Positions 25,993 through 36,819 are shown, counted from the first letter of the stretch. The stretch is 64,000 nt of DNA from Vibrio sp. DW001 (GCF_029016285.1 NZ_CP091975.1:2232001-2296000); one strand, 5' to 3'. Translations and numbers: made by a program. The notes: generated from the letters alone by a model not told the origin.

Positions 25993-27688
25993 TTTTATCT
26001 AGTAATGATATGAGTTCATCCTTAAAGCTAGTAGTGCCAAGAGCCTTCACTTCCCCAATCTCTTTAACTAAGTCTGAATCATCAATGTAACTTTCTAACT
26101 CAACAACAAGCTCTTCAAAACCATCAATATATTTTTTACTATTTAAATAAACCACATAAAAATATTTCAATTGATTTCCTTTAAAGTCTGAATCTTTGTA
26201 ATAGTTTATGATGCTATAATAAGTTTCAATTAATATTGGAGCTTGTTTTATATCAAAGTTAGAAATAAATAATCTCTGATACTCTTTTTCAAAAATATTT
26301 TTGACACTATTCGTGGCTTTGTCTGGAGAACCATCCATTGCCTTTAATATTTTTCCGAATGTTTCCATATTAATTGTATGCGTATAGTCTTTTTCATCGC
26401 TTTTACCTGTATCACCGTTTTTTCTAGCATAAGCAATATTGTGCTCATCAAGATAACGTTCAATATCAATTTGTTCGGATGCTAATGATTTTAAGTCAAC
26501 CGCTTTAATTGGGTTTTGGCTGTTTGTGAACTCTGCAATTTTGTGAGCTTCATTTAGCTCAGCATCCGGCATAAACATCCGTACTAAAACTTCACTATCA
26601 TATAAATATTTCTCTAAATTTTCTTTATCTAATTTATTAAAATCATGAATAGTCCTCACGGTTTGACCACCGTTAACAATCTGAAAACCATTTATTTCTA
26701 GCTTTAAGCTTTTATTACCTGGTAAAGGTTTAGATTTAATATCTTCTGCAATTAATGTAATTCCATTGTTATACATGAAAAACTTCTTGGGGTCGTTTTT
26801 TAATGTATTAGCAATATTAGAGTTATATTTTGAATTTTTAACTAAACCCCTTACATTATCAAACAAAACACTAAAGTCCAAATAACTATCATTCAAAAAC
26901 TCAGATTCTATCGGTGATAAGCTTTCTCGGTTTTCAGCGACATTACTAGTCATTCTCAATATATCACTGCACTTTAACCGTGCTATAAATGATTTTGCAG
27001 AAGCCCTTGCATCCTCGCTATAACACATAACAGCTTCGTTATCTAAAATAACCTTAGCATTGATTTTTTCAGGTCTAATTGACATAAATGTAGCAATGGA
27101 AGGCAGCCCAATTGGCTCAATTTTAATAGCATATAAATCTGTTAGGTTTTTTAATTCCTCGTTTAATTCTAAAACCTCTTTAGCTTCATTACTTACTTGA
27201 TACAAAGTAACATTCCATTCTTCTTGAGGTCTTACAAACACATCACTAAGTTTATAAAGCTTTTCTCTCATTTTAATTGGATAATTATCAAATTCAGATT
27301 TATTGTCACTCAAAACTAAATTTAAAAACTTGGTCGAGGTGAAATTGTCATTTAAGCTTTGAGATCTATCGGCATTAAATTCTTTCCTAAACTTAAAATT
27401 AAATAGTTTTATTTCTTTTGTCTCTTCATTAATATAAACGGCATCCATACCATTATCATTTATATATTCATCAAAAACAAACCGATTAAACTCGGTATCA
27501 ATAATGAAATCAGTAATTGTTTCAACGTCACTTTCACTGCATAAACTTTCTAATATGTAGATATAAAACCCTAATCTGCGCTTTTCTATTGCGGTTTCAG
27601 GTAGCTCAACACCAATATTATCTGCTAGCCTTTTGGCATATTTATCAACTTTTTTATTTAAAATAATAAAATCATGAACGTTTGCCAT
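25979..27688 (-). CDS. AIPR family (abortive phage infection) protein
   Basis: This 569-residue protein contains the AIPR core: KKFFMYNNGITLIAED, then INGFQIVNGGQTVRTIHDF (about residues 330-348), VRMFMPDAE, then IAEFTNSQNPIKAVDLKSL and YARKNG. AIPR proteins are named after a lactococcal abortive-infection protein and recur in defence islands. Their biochemical activity is not settled. The coding sequence is strikingly AT-rich compared with dndBCDE, suggesting separate acquisition. It leads the AIPR/GIY-YIG/DGQHR cassette and starts 36 nt after a small broken gene that follows dptH, in the same direction as dptFGH. Confidence 0.85.
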   Translation of the reverse strand: MANVHDFIILNKKVDKYAKRLADNIGVELPETAIEKRRLGFYIYILESLCSESDVETITDFIIDTEFNRFVFDEYINDNGMDAVYINEETKEIKLFNFKFRKEFNADRSQSLNDNFTSTKFLNLVLSDNKSEFDNYPIKMREKLYKLSDVFVRPQEEWNVTLYQVSNEAKEVLELNEELKNLTDLYAIKIEPIGLPSIATFMSIRPEKINAKVILDNEAVMCYSEDARASAKSFIARLKCSDILRMTSNVAENRESLSPIESEFLNDSYLDFSVLFDNVRGLVKNSKYNSNIANTLKNDPKKFFMYNNGITLIAEDIKSKPLPGNKSLKLEINGFQIVNGGQTVRTIHDFNKLDKENLEKYLYDSEVLVRMFMPDAELNEAHKIAEFTNSQNPIKAVDLKSLASEQIDIERYLDEHNIAYARKNGDTGKSDEKDYTHTINMETFGKILKAMDGSPDKATNSVKNIFEKEYQRLFISNFDIKQAPILIETYYSIINYYKDSDFKGNQLKYFYVVYLNSKKYIDGFEELVVELESYIDDSDLVKEIGEVKALGTTSFKDELISLLDKKYLC

Positions 27689-27724
27689 GTCATCCCTTAA
27701 TTAATTTTTATTAATATACTAACT

Positions 27725-27897
27725 CTAAGAGTTATATTGTTTGTTTTTTATGCATGCTAAAGCACATAACTGAGCAGTTACATCTAAATGACCACGTTGA
27801 TAAGCTGCTTCAGCATCACGTTTGGCTTTTTCGACCATTTGAATATACGCATGGTTTACGACTTAACATTTTTCTCTGCAACTACAGCATCATTCAT
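27725..27897 (-). pseudogene. Small frameshifted gene between dptH and AIPR
   Basis: An ATG at 27897 overlaps the dptH stop by 8 nt and encodes 13 residues (MNDAVVAEKNVKS) before a TAA at 27856. Shifting one base, the same strand continues VVNHAYIQMVEKAKRDAEAA then QRGHLDVTAQLCALACIKN to a stop at 27725. The second part is a good amphipathic helix with protein-like codons but has no start codon near its beginning. One base insertion or deletion near 27856 explains both, giving an ancestral protein of about 58 residues. Alternatively an in-frame ATG at the M of QMVEK gives a 36-residue protein. Confidence 0.5.
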
Positions 27898-30800
27898 CTT
27901 TAAGTAACTCCCAAAATGCTTTGTCTTTGATTTTAGTTATCTTCTTATCGCCATCCACATATAAGCTGTAATGCTTATCTAACTCACGAATCGACTTCAT
28001 TAAATTTTCTTGTTCATGCTTATCATCTTTATTAAAAATCGATTTAATATCCTGATTTTTGATCTGCGATACACGATGTACAATCCAGCTAAGTACGTAA
28101 GAAGAGTAATCATTTTCACTGGTTTTAAAGTGGGTGATATCTTGTGTGGACAAAATCACCCCAACACCATATTCACGCCCTTCTTTTAAGATTTTGCGTA
28201 AACTTGGGAAATTCTGGGACATAAAGTTATCGGCTTCATCCACCAGCACTAATTTAGTCACCTGGCGGAAGTCCCCTTGTACTTCAGGCTTACCATTCTT
28301 CTGCATTTGTGAATAAAACAGATCTAAAGTTAGAGCGACTACCAAATTTTGAATACTTGAGTCATATCCAGCAAGCTCAATTACAGTCACACCTTCAATC
28401 AAGCCATACAAGCTTTTCACTTTACTAGCATCGGGCTCAAAAATTTCGAAAGACACTAAGCTATCAAGTGCTGCATATAAAGAGTCTTGTTCAACTTTGT
28501 CTTGACCCATATATACATCCCACACATCACTCAATGTAGGTGCAGGAATCGACCATGTATTTTTATCAGTACGATCTATCCCTTTAAGCTCATAAGCATC
28601 AAGAACTAGATTTTTTAAACGCATTTGTTGCTTTGGTCCTAACCCAAATGCTTGTGTCATAGTATTCGCAAATGCACTCGCGGTATGCACAGGAAGCTTT
28701 GCCTTATCTCCAAATAAACTTAACGGGTTGTAAGGCAAACAATCTAAATCAAATTTATCCGCATTGGTGGCATTAATAAACTTGTCATCCACATAATCTG
28801 ACTTGTAATCAAAAATCAGAATACCGATTGGGCTGCCATCTACATTTTTATGTTGGTCACGATATAGCTGCGTAACAACTGCTTTCGTACACTGCGTTTT
28901 ACCCGTGCCCATGGTGCCAATAATACCAGAGTTGGTATTCATGAATTTCGCTGTATTGGTTGGCTCCCAAAAAACCGCCTCATCATCACGTACGTTATGA
29001 CCAACTAATACCTTTAAGTTATCATTAGGATTATATTTATCCAGTGAGTCTACAGCCTTTACTTTTGATTTAATTTCGTTCGTGTTATCGATTTTAACTG
29101 AAGCCTCTTCAGTGTTTATTTTAGTGCTGCCACTTACATTGCCGTTTTCTACTGGGCTACTTGTTACCGCTTTTTTACTAATGGTTTTAGCTAACAGGTA
29201 CTGTTCAGGGATTTTGCTTAATGTATCAGAGCAAGCATCTGCCATTAATTCTGCTAATGGCGTGCTTACTAAATGATTTAAGTTAGCACTTGGCAACTGA
29301 ATTTTAAGAATGTTTTGTACTTCTTCAAAACTTGCCTCAAAGAAGGTGTCATTATCTACCATTGCTACTAAAAACCCTTCTGGGTAGTCTTGCAGTTCAG
29401 CTATTTGATAATCGCCTTGTAACCACCACTCACGCTGTTTTAGTAGTGGGTTAAAGTAGTCTGGTTGATAAAGGTTATACAGCTTATATTTATCTACCTG
29501 CATAAGTATCTGGCGTATAAATAGACCTCGATACAAGTGCCCCGCTAAATCATCGCGCCCTAGAATATCCTGTGTTAAATAACGCTTTAACTCTTTAGCT
29601 TGCTCCACCCCTTTTTTATGGGTTTGTTTAAGGCCTGCTTTTACTTCGAGGGGTAATAGGTAAAGTTGATTGCCTTTAAAACCGACAAACAGCACATCAT
29701 CTGAGATCGCACCCGATTTGTAACCGTGCACATTACGCGAGAAATCGCTATCGTTCATTTTCAAACCAATGTTACCCGCAACGCGCACCATCTCAGCGAC
29801 TGACAAAGGCACCCAGGTAATATCGGATTTTGCTAATAAGCAGTTAATATATTTATAGGCCCCAATAATGCCTTTTTTCTCTTTTCGCTCGTTGCTGTTG
29901 GCGGTGATCATTTTCAGTAACCACTCACCATTAAAGGCATTAAACTCTTCAATAATGCCCCCTTCATCCTGTTCTAATACTTTTTTATACAAATCCGTTT
30001 CTTTGGTTACGGTAATCGCATCGTAGTTAGTTGAGTTAGTGTAGTTGTCTGAGTAATGGATCAGCACCATATCTTTAGCACTTTCAAAAAAGTCTAACGT
30101 AACCTTAGGGTCAATAATAGTGGTCCAAATAGAATTATCATAAGAGCGCTCAAGTAGTGTTTTAAAATCATCACTCACCGCTAATGCTAATGAGTTGGCG
30201 CGGCCATGTTGTACATTAGCTTTACGAGCAGGTTTAATCAGACCATTTAGGCGCCGAGCCATGCTTAGGTGCGCATTGTTATCAGTCGTAACATTCTTTA
30301 AACCAAAAGCAGTGAAATAACTTTCCTCTTTACTATCGGCAGCTTCACCCGCTAATAATCCATGGCAAACCACACCACTTATCTCTTCTAATACGTTTAC
30401 ATCTGTTGGTTCAACTTTATGGTGATTTCTAAAAAAACTCAGGTGTGCATACGCTTGTGGCTTTGTTTTACATTCATCGTTTCGGAACTTACTGTAAGTC
30501 AAACGCGTGCGTAGTAAATCGATAATAGCATCGGCTTGTTCACGGATTGCACCTTTATCTAAACTGTATAATGACTTCAACTCATCATAACTCGCCGTTT
30601 CTGCAAAACGGTCGAATTCACAGCGCGTTTCTTTATCATCATAAAGATTCACATGAATATGGCAGACTTTATCTTTTTGCGTTTTAACGTAGTCCACTAG
30701 CCCCATAAACAGTTCAACATTTTTATGATTATTAACAGAGTTAATAATCAGTGTAGCTTTGCTACCCGCGGTAAATAATGAGCTGAAGGCATCTTTAAAC

Positions 30801-33019
30801 TCAGTCACTTTATCTTTCACTAATTTACGCACGTAGTTGTAGCTTGTTTCCTGATGAGGGACTAATTCTAACCACATGCAGTTATCTTTTTCTAATTTGG
30901 TAAAAGCAAACTCATGTTTAGGGTGATAAACAAAAGGTAATAATCCGCGTGCATTTAGGCGATCTAACGTCACATTAGGTAGTGTTTTAAAACTGCTGTT
31001 ATCGTTACTGTTATCCATGACTATCGCCGTTGCAAGGCTGAGGTGATAAGCCAATACTAATGGGTGAAGTGGCGTTATATATTCACGGTATTCTTCATTT
31101 TCTTGGTATAGCGCATACCCGATATTAACTAATAACCTTTCAGATTTTGTTAGCATCACATCATAGCCAATAGCAGCAATCGCTTCGTTATAGGCTTCTA
31201 CTAATTCCGAGACTATCTCTCTAAATTCGCCGCCCCAGCTCGATAAGCTTGGGAGCGTTTTATTGACTGTGCAGTATTCAAATAATTGCTGATATGCAAG
31301 GTAGATCTCTGGGAAATCAACTTCGATCGCTTTTAGCTCCACACTATTTTGTGGATCAACGTGATGGTTTAATAGCTGTTTATCTAAAAAATCCGCTTCA
31401 CGTTGTAGTAGTGTCAAACGCCGACCTTTCGGGGCAACTTCTTTATAGTCTAACAACACCTTGTTTTTTTTGCGGTTAAAGCATGCATAATTGTTATCTT
31501 TAAACAGATGTACAAAATGCTCTGTATCTAACATAAGTGGTAAAGAGAGTGAATCGGATGCTACAGCCCCTTCTACGTTAAAAGTTAAGCAACCTCTTGG
31601 GCTTGCCACCTCAAAAATTATATCGTTTGACTCGTTGGCCAATGCTTCAAAATCGATCTCTTTGATATCTTGGTTATCAAACCGTTGCCCGGTTTGCTCT
31701 AGCTTAGCCTTATTACCCTGCTCGGCTATCACAAAACTGTTGTCTTCAGTTTGTAGGGTAATTCGTTTTTTACTTGGCTCAATTAAGAAGATATTTTCAA
31801 ACGCTGGTAGGTAAAAGCTTTCAGCGGTTAATACCAACACACGAAACTTATAGCACTCTGCGGTTTTATCTCTTTTTAAAATCAAACTAAAATACGTAGG
31901 TTCACCCGTAAATGCACCAGTTACAGTTACTTTACTACGTTTGCCACCACTGTTATTGGGTTGTTGAATTTCGATACTTGGATCTTTCGTATGTTGTAGC
32001 TTGAGTTGATTTTTCTCAATCTTGCCGCCTAAGAAGGTTAAGGAGAGGTCAAAACTCTGTTGGGTTGGCTGTAAAGGCAAAATTATATGCAGCTCACGTT
32101 TGCCTGCTTTATTGTCTGATTTACTTTTTTTAGCAGGTTTTCCGATTTGTTGTAAATCAATCGACTCAAGCTCTAATACATTGCTGACATTACGCTTTTT
32201 TTCATCTAAACAATCGGCAAATGTTAGATTTGTTTTCCAGTTTTCTAATTTCTCATCAGAAAAATGCTTCGCAACAAACTTGTCACTAAAGTCATTCTCT
32301 GCAAACTTCTCTTCAAGCTCTGTTGAAAAGCGTTCAGTTACCGTATTGATACGATCAAATAACTTTTTGTTCTCTTCTAATCGATTGTTAATCTGCTCTG
32401 GTTTTCCGCTCCAATTCAGTATTTCAGGATCGTCTAATAAACCCAACTCATGGAACTGTAGATCACCATCTAAAATTGCTTTGTAAAGTTCTTCAAAGCC
32501 AAACATGGTAGCACCATCTTCCACGATTTGTGCAAAGCGGTGGTCTAACAAACACTCAGATACTTTACGGTCTTTTGCATGCGGGTCAATTAAGCTTTTT
32601 AAGGCATCTTTAATTTTTTCAGGATGCCAAACACTGCTAACTTGTGCGATATCTTCCGCTGAGTTAATTAATGTATCCAGCATACTGTTGTGAATAACCA
32701 ACAATGCACAACCTTTAAAGTCCCCTTGTTGTCCGGCTACTTCATCACGAAGATGAGAAATAAAATTCTCTGAATAACCGCTGCCATTTTCATTGTGTAG
32801 TACAGGCAATAGCTTTGTATTACCACACTTTAATGCTCTAATCGTAGTGTTTTTAATAGTTATTTGGTCATCACTTTTTTCGATGAACGCATTGTATAAA
32901 CGCAGACTATTTTTGTTATTCGGCGATTGGAACTGATAACGGTAGCCATGTTGTAGTTTTGTCTCATTTAACTTTAAAAACTGCTCAGTTAGAAAGATCT
33001 CAAATTGTTTTTCTGACAT
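27890..33019 (-). CDS. dptH: Phosphorothioation-dependent restriction protein DptH (HerA-type ATPase)
   Basis: The very large protein (about 1,709 residues from the chosen start) has a C-terminal HerA/FtsK-like ATPase. Walker A is GTMGTGKTQCTKAVV near residue 1,368, and Walker B TKLVLVDEADNFMSQNF and VILSTQDITHFKTSEND follow. The long N-terminal part has no recognised domain. DptH with DptF and DptG restricts DNA lacking phosphorothioate marks. ATG at 33019 has a GGAG 9 nt upstream. An ATG at 33040 is also possible. It overlaps the end of dptG by 20 nt. Confidence 0.93.
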   Translation of the reverse strand: MSEKQFEIFLTEQFLKLNETKLQHGYRYQFQSPNNKNSLRLYNAFIEKSDDQITIKNTTIRALKCGNTKLLPVLHNENGSGYSENFISHLRDEVAGQQGDFKGCALLVIHNSMLDTLINSAEDIAQVSSVWHPEKIKDALKSLIDPHAKDRKVSECLLDHRFAQIVEDGATMFGFEELYKAILDGDLQFHELGLLDDPEILNWSGKPEQINNRLEENKKLFDRINTVTERFSTELEEKFAENDFSDKFVAKHFSDEKLENWKTNLTFADCLDEKKRNVSNVLELESIDLQQIGKPAKKSKSDNKAGKRELHIILPLQPTQQSFDLSLTFLGGKIEKNQLKLQHTKDPSIEIQQPNNSGGKRSKVTVTGAFTGEPTYFSLILKRDKTAECYKFRVLVLTAESFYLPAFENIFLIEPSKKRITLQTEDNSFVIAEQGNKAKLEQTGQRFDNQDIKEIDFEALANESNDIIFEVASPRGCLTFNVEGAVASDSLSLPLMLDTEHFVHLFKDNNYACFNRKKNKVLLDYKEVAPKGRRLTLLQREADFLDKQLLNHHVDPQNSVELKAIEVDFPEIYLAYQQLFEYCTVNKTLPSLSSWGGEFREIVSELVEAYNEAIAAIGYDVMLTKSERLLVNIGYALYQENEEYREYITPLHPLVLAYHLSLATAIVMDNSNDNSSFKTLPNVTLDRLNARGLLPFVYHPKHEFAFTKLEKDNCMWLELVPHQETSYNYVRKLVKDKVTEFKDAFSSLFTAGSKATLIINSVNNHKNVELFMGLVDYVKTQKDKVCHIHVNLYDDKETRCEFDRFAETASYDELKSLYSLDKGAIREQADAIIDLLRTRLTYSKFRNDECKTKPQAYAHLSFFRNHHKVEPTDVNVLEEISGVVCHGLLAGEAADSKEESYFTAFGLKNVTTDNNAHLSMARRLNGLIKPARKANVQHGRANSLALAVSDDFKTLLERSYDNSIWTTIIDPKVTLDFFESAKDMVLIHYSDNYTNSTNYDAITVTKETDLYKKVLEQDEGGIIEEFNAFNGEWLLKMITANSNERKEKKGIIGAYKYINCLLAKSDITWVPLSVAEMVRVAGNIGLKMNDSDFSRNVHGYKSGAISDDVLFVGFKGNQLYLLPLEVKAGLKQTHKKGVEQAKELKRYLTQDILGRDDLAGHLYRGLFIRQILMQVDKYKLYNLYQPDYFNPLLKQREWWLQGDYQIAELQDYPEGFLVAMVDNDTFFEASFEEVQNILKIQLPSANLNHLVSTPLAELMADACSDTLSKIPEQYLLAKTISKKAVTSSPVENGNVSGSTKINTEEASVKIDNTNEIKSKVKAVDSLDKYNPNDNLKVLVGHNVRDDEAVFWEPTNTAKFMNTNSGIIGTMGTGKTQCTKAVVTQLYRDQHKNVDGSPIGILIFDYKSDYVDDKFINATNADKFDLDCLPYNPLSLFGDKAKLPVHTASAFANTMTQAFGLGPKQQMRLKNLVLDAYELKGIDRTDKNTWSIPAPTLSDVWDVYMGQDKVEQDSLYAALDSLVSFEIFEPDASKVKSLYGLIEGVTVIELAGYDSSIQNLVVALTLDLFYSQMQKNGKPEVQGDFRQVTKLVLVDEADNFMSQNFPSLRKILKEGREYGVGVILSTQDITHFKTSENDYSSYVLSWIVHRVSQIKNQDIKSIFNKDDKHEQENLMKSIRELDKHYSLYVDGDKKITKIKDKAFWELLKDE

Positions 33020-34412
33020 AGACTGCATCTCCACTATCACTCATACGTTCAACATTACCAATACGTTCAAAGAAGTTGATTAAGGCTTGTTGGCTCTGTT
33101 TATCGAAAAATACGCCTCTTGATTGAAAGGCTTTAATTAACTCGTGGAAACGAAGTTTGTCTTGCTCTCCAATGGCTAAGTTAGTTAACAACAATAGATA
33201 ATCTTGGTTAAAGACTAATACTCGCCCTGCACGGCCACGTGATTGGGCGAAATGGCTACAGAATTCCGATTCTGTAGCTTTAACATAAAGCTTGTTTATC
33301 TCATGGCGGGTCTCTTTTATACCAAACTGCATTCTGCTCAAATTAAGTAGGTCTGCTAACACATCTTGTGGGTTTTCACTTTCAGTCAAATCTAAATTTA
33401 AATCTCGGCTCTCTTTAAATGCCAGAGTATAATTTTTAAGCAGAGTGGTTGAGCGAGGGGTTTGTTGCAAGTTTTCAGCTAATACCCATAATGGTTGAAC
33501 GGTATTCACTGCATTATCAATTTTTTTGGATTGCAGACTTTCATTCATTGATAGGTAAGGGAAAATGTTCCATAACGCATTAGACAACTGCCTAAAGCCA
33601 TAATCTTTTACTAAATAACGTTCATCACTGGCTTTTTCACTGTCTAATATGTAGTAACTTAATTGTGCTTCCGGTTCCCCTTTGTTCCACCCTTTCAGAT
33701 TGAGCGCTAACTGCGCCGTATACAGGTGTGCGTAAAGGTGCAAAAACTCTTTGAAGATTGAAAGCAGATATTTAGGTCTTTTACCTAAAAAGCGGAGATC
33801 TTGTTGTATATGCTTAGCCATAAATGGCAGGTATGGTGCTTCGCTCGGTTTAGAAAAAATTAGCTCGTCACCTTTAATCTTCTTACTTGGCTGCATTAAC
33901 TTCAATAATTCAGAGTACAACTGACCTTCTAAGAAGTTAAATTTGTTATTTGGCTTCTCATTAAAAAAGAAGTTCTGCAACAAATTGGAAAACATATTAC
34001 CCAAGCTTGCATCCCTTGCACTGCCTTTTTGTTTTATGGTTTTAAACAGTAAAAACTCAGGTGATATTTTAAAAATCTGATCATTTTCAAAGTACATCTT
34101 TTCTAAAATTGGCCAGAAATCACTTTCATCTAATTTGTTTTTAAAACTGTGTTCACAACTTAACTTGAACTTTACTAGCGCAATGTCTGATTCAGTCGTT
34201 TCACCCTCTTTTATCGCTAGTTTTTCATCATCGGTCAGTTTTTCAAGATGTAGCTCTTTTCTAAATGATGTCTTAACGACGTAACCTAATACATTGTCCC
34301 AATTAAAAATATCTTTTCTGTCTTTTGTGTTAATTGGGAAATAGGTTGTTAAGGTATTATTTTTCACCTTATCTTTAGTTTGAGGCAAATCAGCTCTTAA
34401 CATTAAACTCAT
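33000..34412 (-). CDS. dptG: Phosphorothioation-dependent restriction protein DptG
   Basis: The 470-residue protein begins LRADLPQTKDKVKNNTLTTYFPINTKDR and matches DptG in length, position and general sequence. No enzymatic motif is seen and the family is of unknown biochemical role. A winged-helix-like region may lie near the C-terminus (FHELIKAFQSRGVFFDKQSQQALINFFERIGNVERM). It overlaps dptF by 4 nt and dptH by 20 nt. Confidence 0.9.
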   Translation of the reverse strand: MSLMLRADLPQTKDKVKNNTLTTYFPINTKDRKDIFNWDNVLGYVVKTSFRKELHLEKLTDDEKLAIKEGETTESDIALVKFKLSCEHSFKNKLDESDFWPILEKMYFENDQIFKISPEFLLFKTIKQKGSARDASLGNMFSNLLQNFFFNEKPNNKFNFLEGQLYSELLKLMQPSKKIKGDELIFSKPSEAPYLPFMAKHIQQDLRFLGKRPKYLLSIFKEFLHLYAHLYTAQLALNLKGWNKGEPEAQLSYYILDSEKASDERYLVKDYGFRQLSNALWNIFPYLSMNESLQSKKIDNAVNTVQPLWVLAENLQQTPRSTTLLKNYTLAFKESRDLNLDLTESENPQDVLADLLNLSRMQFGIKETRHEINKLYVKATESEFCSHFAQSRGRAGRVLVFNQDYLLLLTNLAIGEQDKLRFHELIKAFQSRGVFFDKQSQQALINFFERIGNVERMSDSGDAVYVRKTI

Positions 34413-36028
34413 AATCCACTCACCTCAAAGTCTTCATTATCTACATTGGTAACTTTATATTGCTGTTGCCCTTTGCCGACGATGTATAGAGTATCGGCGC
34501 TGTTTGCAATGTCAGCAATTTCATCGACTAATTCATCAAGTAATACAACGGTATTTTTATCATGTTTGTTGGGGCGATAACCAGAAACAATGCGCTGCAT
34601 TAGGTTCAGCAAATTTATATTTACCATCAATGATAAGGTTTTATCACCAACACGGAAATTTGCCGTGAAGAAAGAGGTGTTGTTCTCTGTGCTATTTTTA
34701 ATCGCTTTTACATCGGCTTTTAGCTCAAGTGATGAAGCTAAGAAATAACCATTATGTTCAGAGATAAAGAACTCCCCTTTTGCTAATTTAGGCGCATTAC
34801 GATTGTTATATTTATGAATGGCTGTGATTGCTGTTTGACGATAAAAATGGCGTAATTTTTCTTTTTGCTCTGGTGAGTTATCGAAACTAGTATGCAAATG
34901 CCAAACTTCTGAATAATTGTCTATTAGGTGCTCATCAAAATCGCCAACAAACCATTTATGGTATTCATTGCCATATTCAGACTTTCTTAACAGATAGAAT
35001 AACCGTATATATGATTCTGCACTTTGTCCCCGTCGTATACCAAAATCAGATAATGCCGTTTTGTAATCTTCAAAATCAGTATCAGGGAGCTGCAACGAAT
35101 GAGATAAAATGAATTTGTCTATTTTTTGTGTGCGTTTAATCGATGGATCAAAATCTGAGATGATATTGGTTAACTCGTTATCACCTTTTTTGAATAAGTT
35201 ATCAAACAAGTAACCAGGACCAGCAAGAAGGTGAAAAATGAAATCTAATAATGCTCGAGCCGTTAAGAATTGGTCTTTCATTAAACGCGCTTTAAACAAT
35301 AAATCGATAATGACGTCTTGAACTTCTTCACGCTCTAATAATTGATAGTTAGCACATAGCTTTTTATCCTGACTTTGTTTTTGCATTTCTACATCGAAGT
35401 GTTGACGAATTAGATTTTCATCTTTTGCTGTAATTTTTTGTAGCAGATCTTTTACAAACTTAGAGGTGTGGCCATCAATCTCTAACGCGAATTTAGGGTA
35501 ATCTTCAAAGTCTAAATAGATATGGTTGTCTGGTGTCGGCTGCTTCTCTAAAAAGGCTTTGATAGATGCTGTCACTTCTGTCACAGCGCCTTCTTGTGCA
35601 TAATTGCCTAGCATACCAATATTGATACCCACAACTAACGGTTTCGCTGTACTTTCAAAGTCAGTAAACAACTCATCAAGTGTTTCAATAGCCGAATCAC
35701 TCGGACGAAAACTATGCGTTGCATCAAGGTGAAAATCAGCTCTATTTCCATAGTCTTTATTATACTTTGTCAGTATCTCAGACTTCCCATCACCACTACT
35801 ACCACACAAAAAAATAACCTTTTTATCGGTTGATGATAAGCCAGTTAATAGCTTTTTAAAATCCGATTCAATATCTGTTTCTACATAAAGGTATTTTTTT
35901 ATCGCATCCAAATCAGCTGACAGTACAGTATCTCGCTCGGTAGATACTGCATACGGTGAAGATTTGGACATAACACTGAGCACAGTTCGAAAGTTTATCA
36001 AGTAGCTCGACTCCATAAAAAAGTACAT
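34409..36028 (-). CDS. dptF: Phosphorothioation-dependent restriction protein DptF
   Basis: The 539-residue protein has the N-terminal DptF signature (LSVMSKSSPYAVSTERDT) and a P-loop IFLCGSSGDGKSEILTKY near residues 73-90, with a likely Walker B YLDFEDYPKFAL. It is the first gene of dptFGH. No good ribosome site precedes the first ATG. A start at 36016 would also keep the conserved N-terminus, while one at 35971 would cut into it. The upstream kilobase is non-coding and AT-rich. Confidence 0.92.
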   Translation of the reverse strand: MYFFMESSYLINFRTVLSVMSKSSPYAVSTERDTVLSADLDAIKKYLYVETDIESDFKKLLTGLSSTDKKVIFLCGSSGDGKSEILTKYNKDYGNRADFHLDATHSFRPSDSAIETLDELFTDFESTAKPLVVGINIGMLGNYAQEGAVTEVTASIKAFLEKQPTPDNHIYLDFEDYPKFALEIDGHTSKFVKDLLQKITAKDENLIRQHFDVEMQKQSQDKKLCANYQLLEREEVQDVIIDLLFKARLMKDQFLTARALLDFIFHLLAGPGYLFDNLFKKGDNELTNIISDFDPSIKRTQKIDKFILSHSLQLPDTDFEDYKTALSDFGIRRGQSAESYIRLFYLLRKSEYGNEYHKWFVGDFDEHLIDNYSEVWHLHTSFDNSPEQKEKLRHFYRQTAITAIHKYNNRNAPKLAKGEFFISEHNGYFLASSLELKADVKAIKNSTENNTSFFTANFRVGDKTLSLMVNINLLNLMQRIVSGYRPNKHDKNTVVLLDELVDEIADIANSADTLYIVGKGQQQYKVTNVDNEDFEVSGL

Positions 36029-36819
36029 ACAATTGCAATTGCATGCATAATAATTAAAATATTAGCATTTGTTTAGGTAACATTGATTTGTTTGACAAAG
36101 AATTGATCGACTATGTATGTTTCGACTCACTGTTTTATCCGAACATTTCTTGACTCCACTGGCAAACCTTATCAAATCGTGAGTTAGGTTTATCACAGCT
36201 TAATCTCACTTTAAACCACTAGAATACTTACTGACTTGCGGATATTTTGATTTCATTGACCACTATTACGCATGCATAGTGGTGTCGTATCCTAACAAAG
36301 AAATAGTATCAGTATCACTTTCAGTGGTGACTGCATGCGCCTTGTGCTGTTACTAAACTGCTATCATATAGACATGAGCTCAAAAAAAAACAATCTAACC
36401 CGCAAAAAATTAATTAAATATAAAATAAAAATGACATTATGGGAAAATTAATTCATGTTAATCAGTTAGATGATCGGAAATTGTATTTTTATTTACTCAT
36501 CGACAACAGAATTATAACAATCTGCCTGACAACATAATAGAGCTCTAACATAATAGAAAGCATTACGACTCTACCAAAGAGGTATGTTGTTTATTGATAG
36601 TAGCCTGTACCACTATCCAAAACTTCAAGCATAATTAGAAACCACTAAATGGATGCAAACTACTACAAGAACATGCACTTTATAAGAAGTAATTGAGCGA
36701 TTCCATTAAGTTTATGTTTGCAATTAATCTTCCGTTCTTAGACCAACCTAACAAAACAACCATTGCACCTAACCCTATGTTTTTATACTCTGTTGCGGCA
36801 CTGGCAAAATCCGGTGTCG
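36029..36819. other. Gene-free AT-rich region upstream of dptF
   Basis: About 790 nt hold no convincing gene. The part next to dptF (ATTGCAATTGCATGCATAA) is presumably its promoter. Poly-A tracts lie near 36380-36440. A 47-codon frame at 36714-36857 runs into the following structured element and is not supported. Confidence 0.4.
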
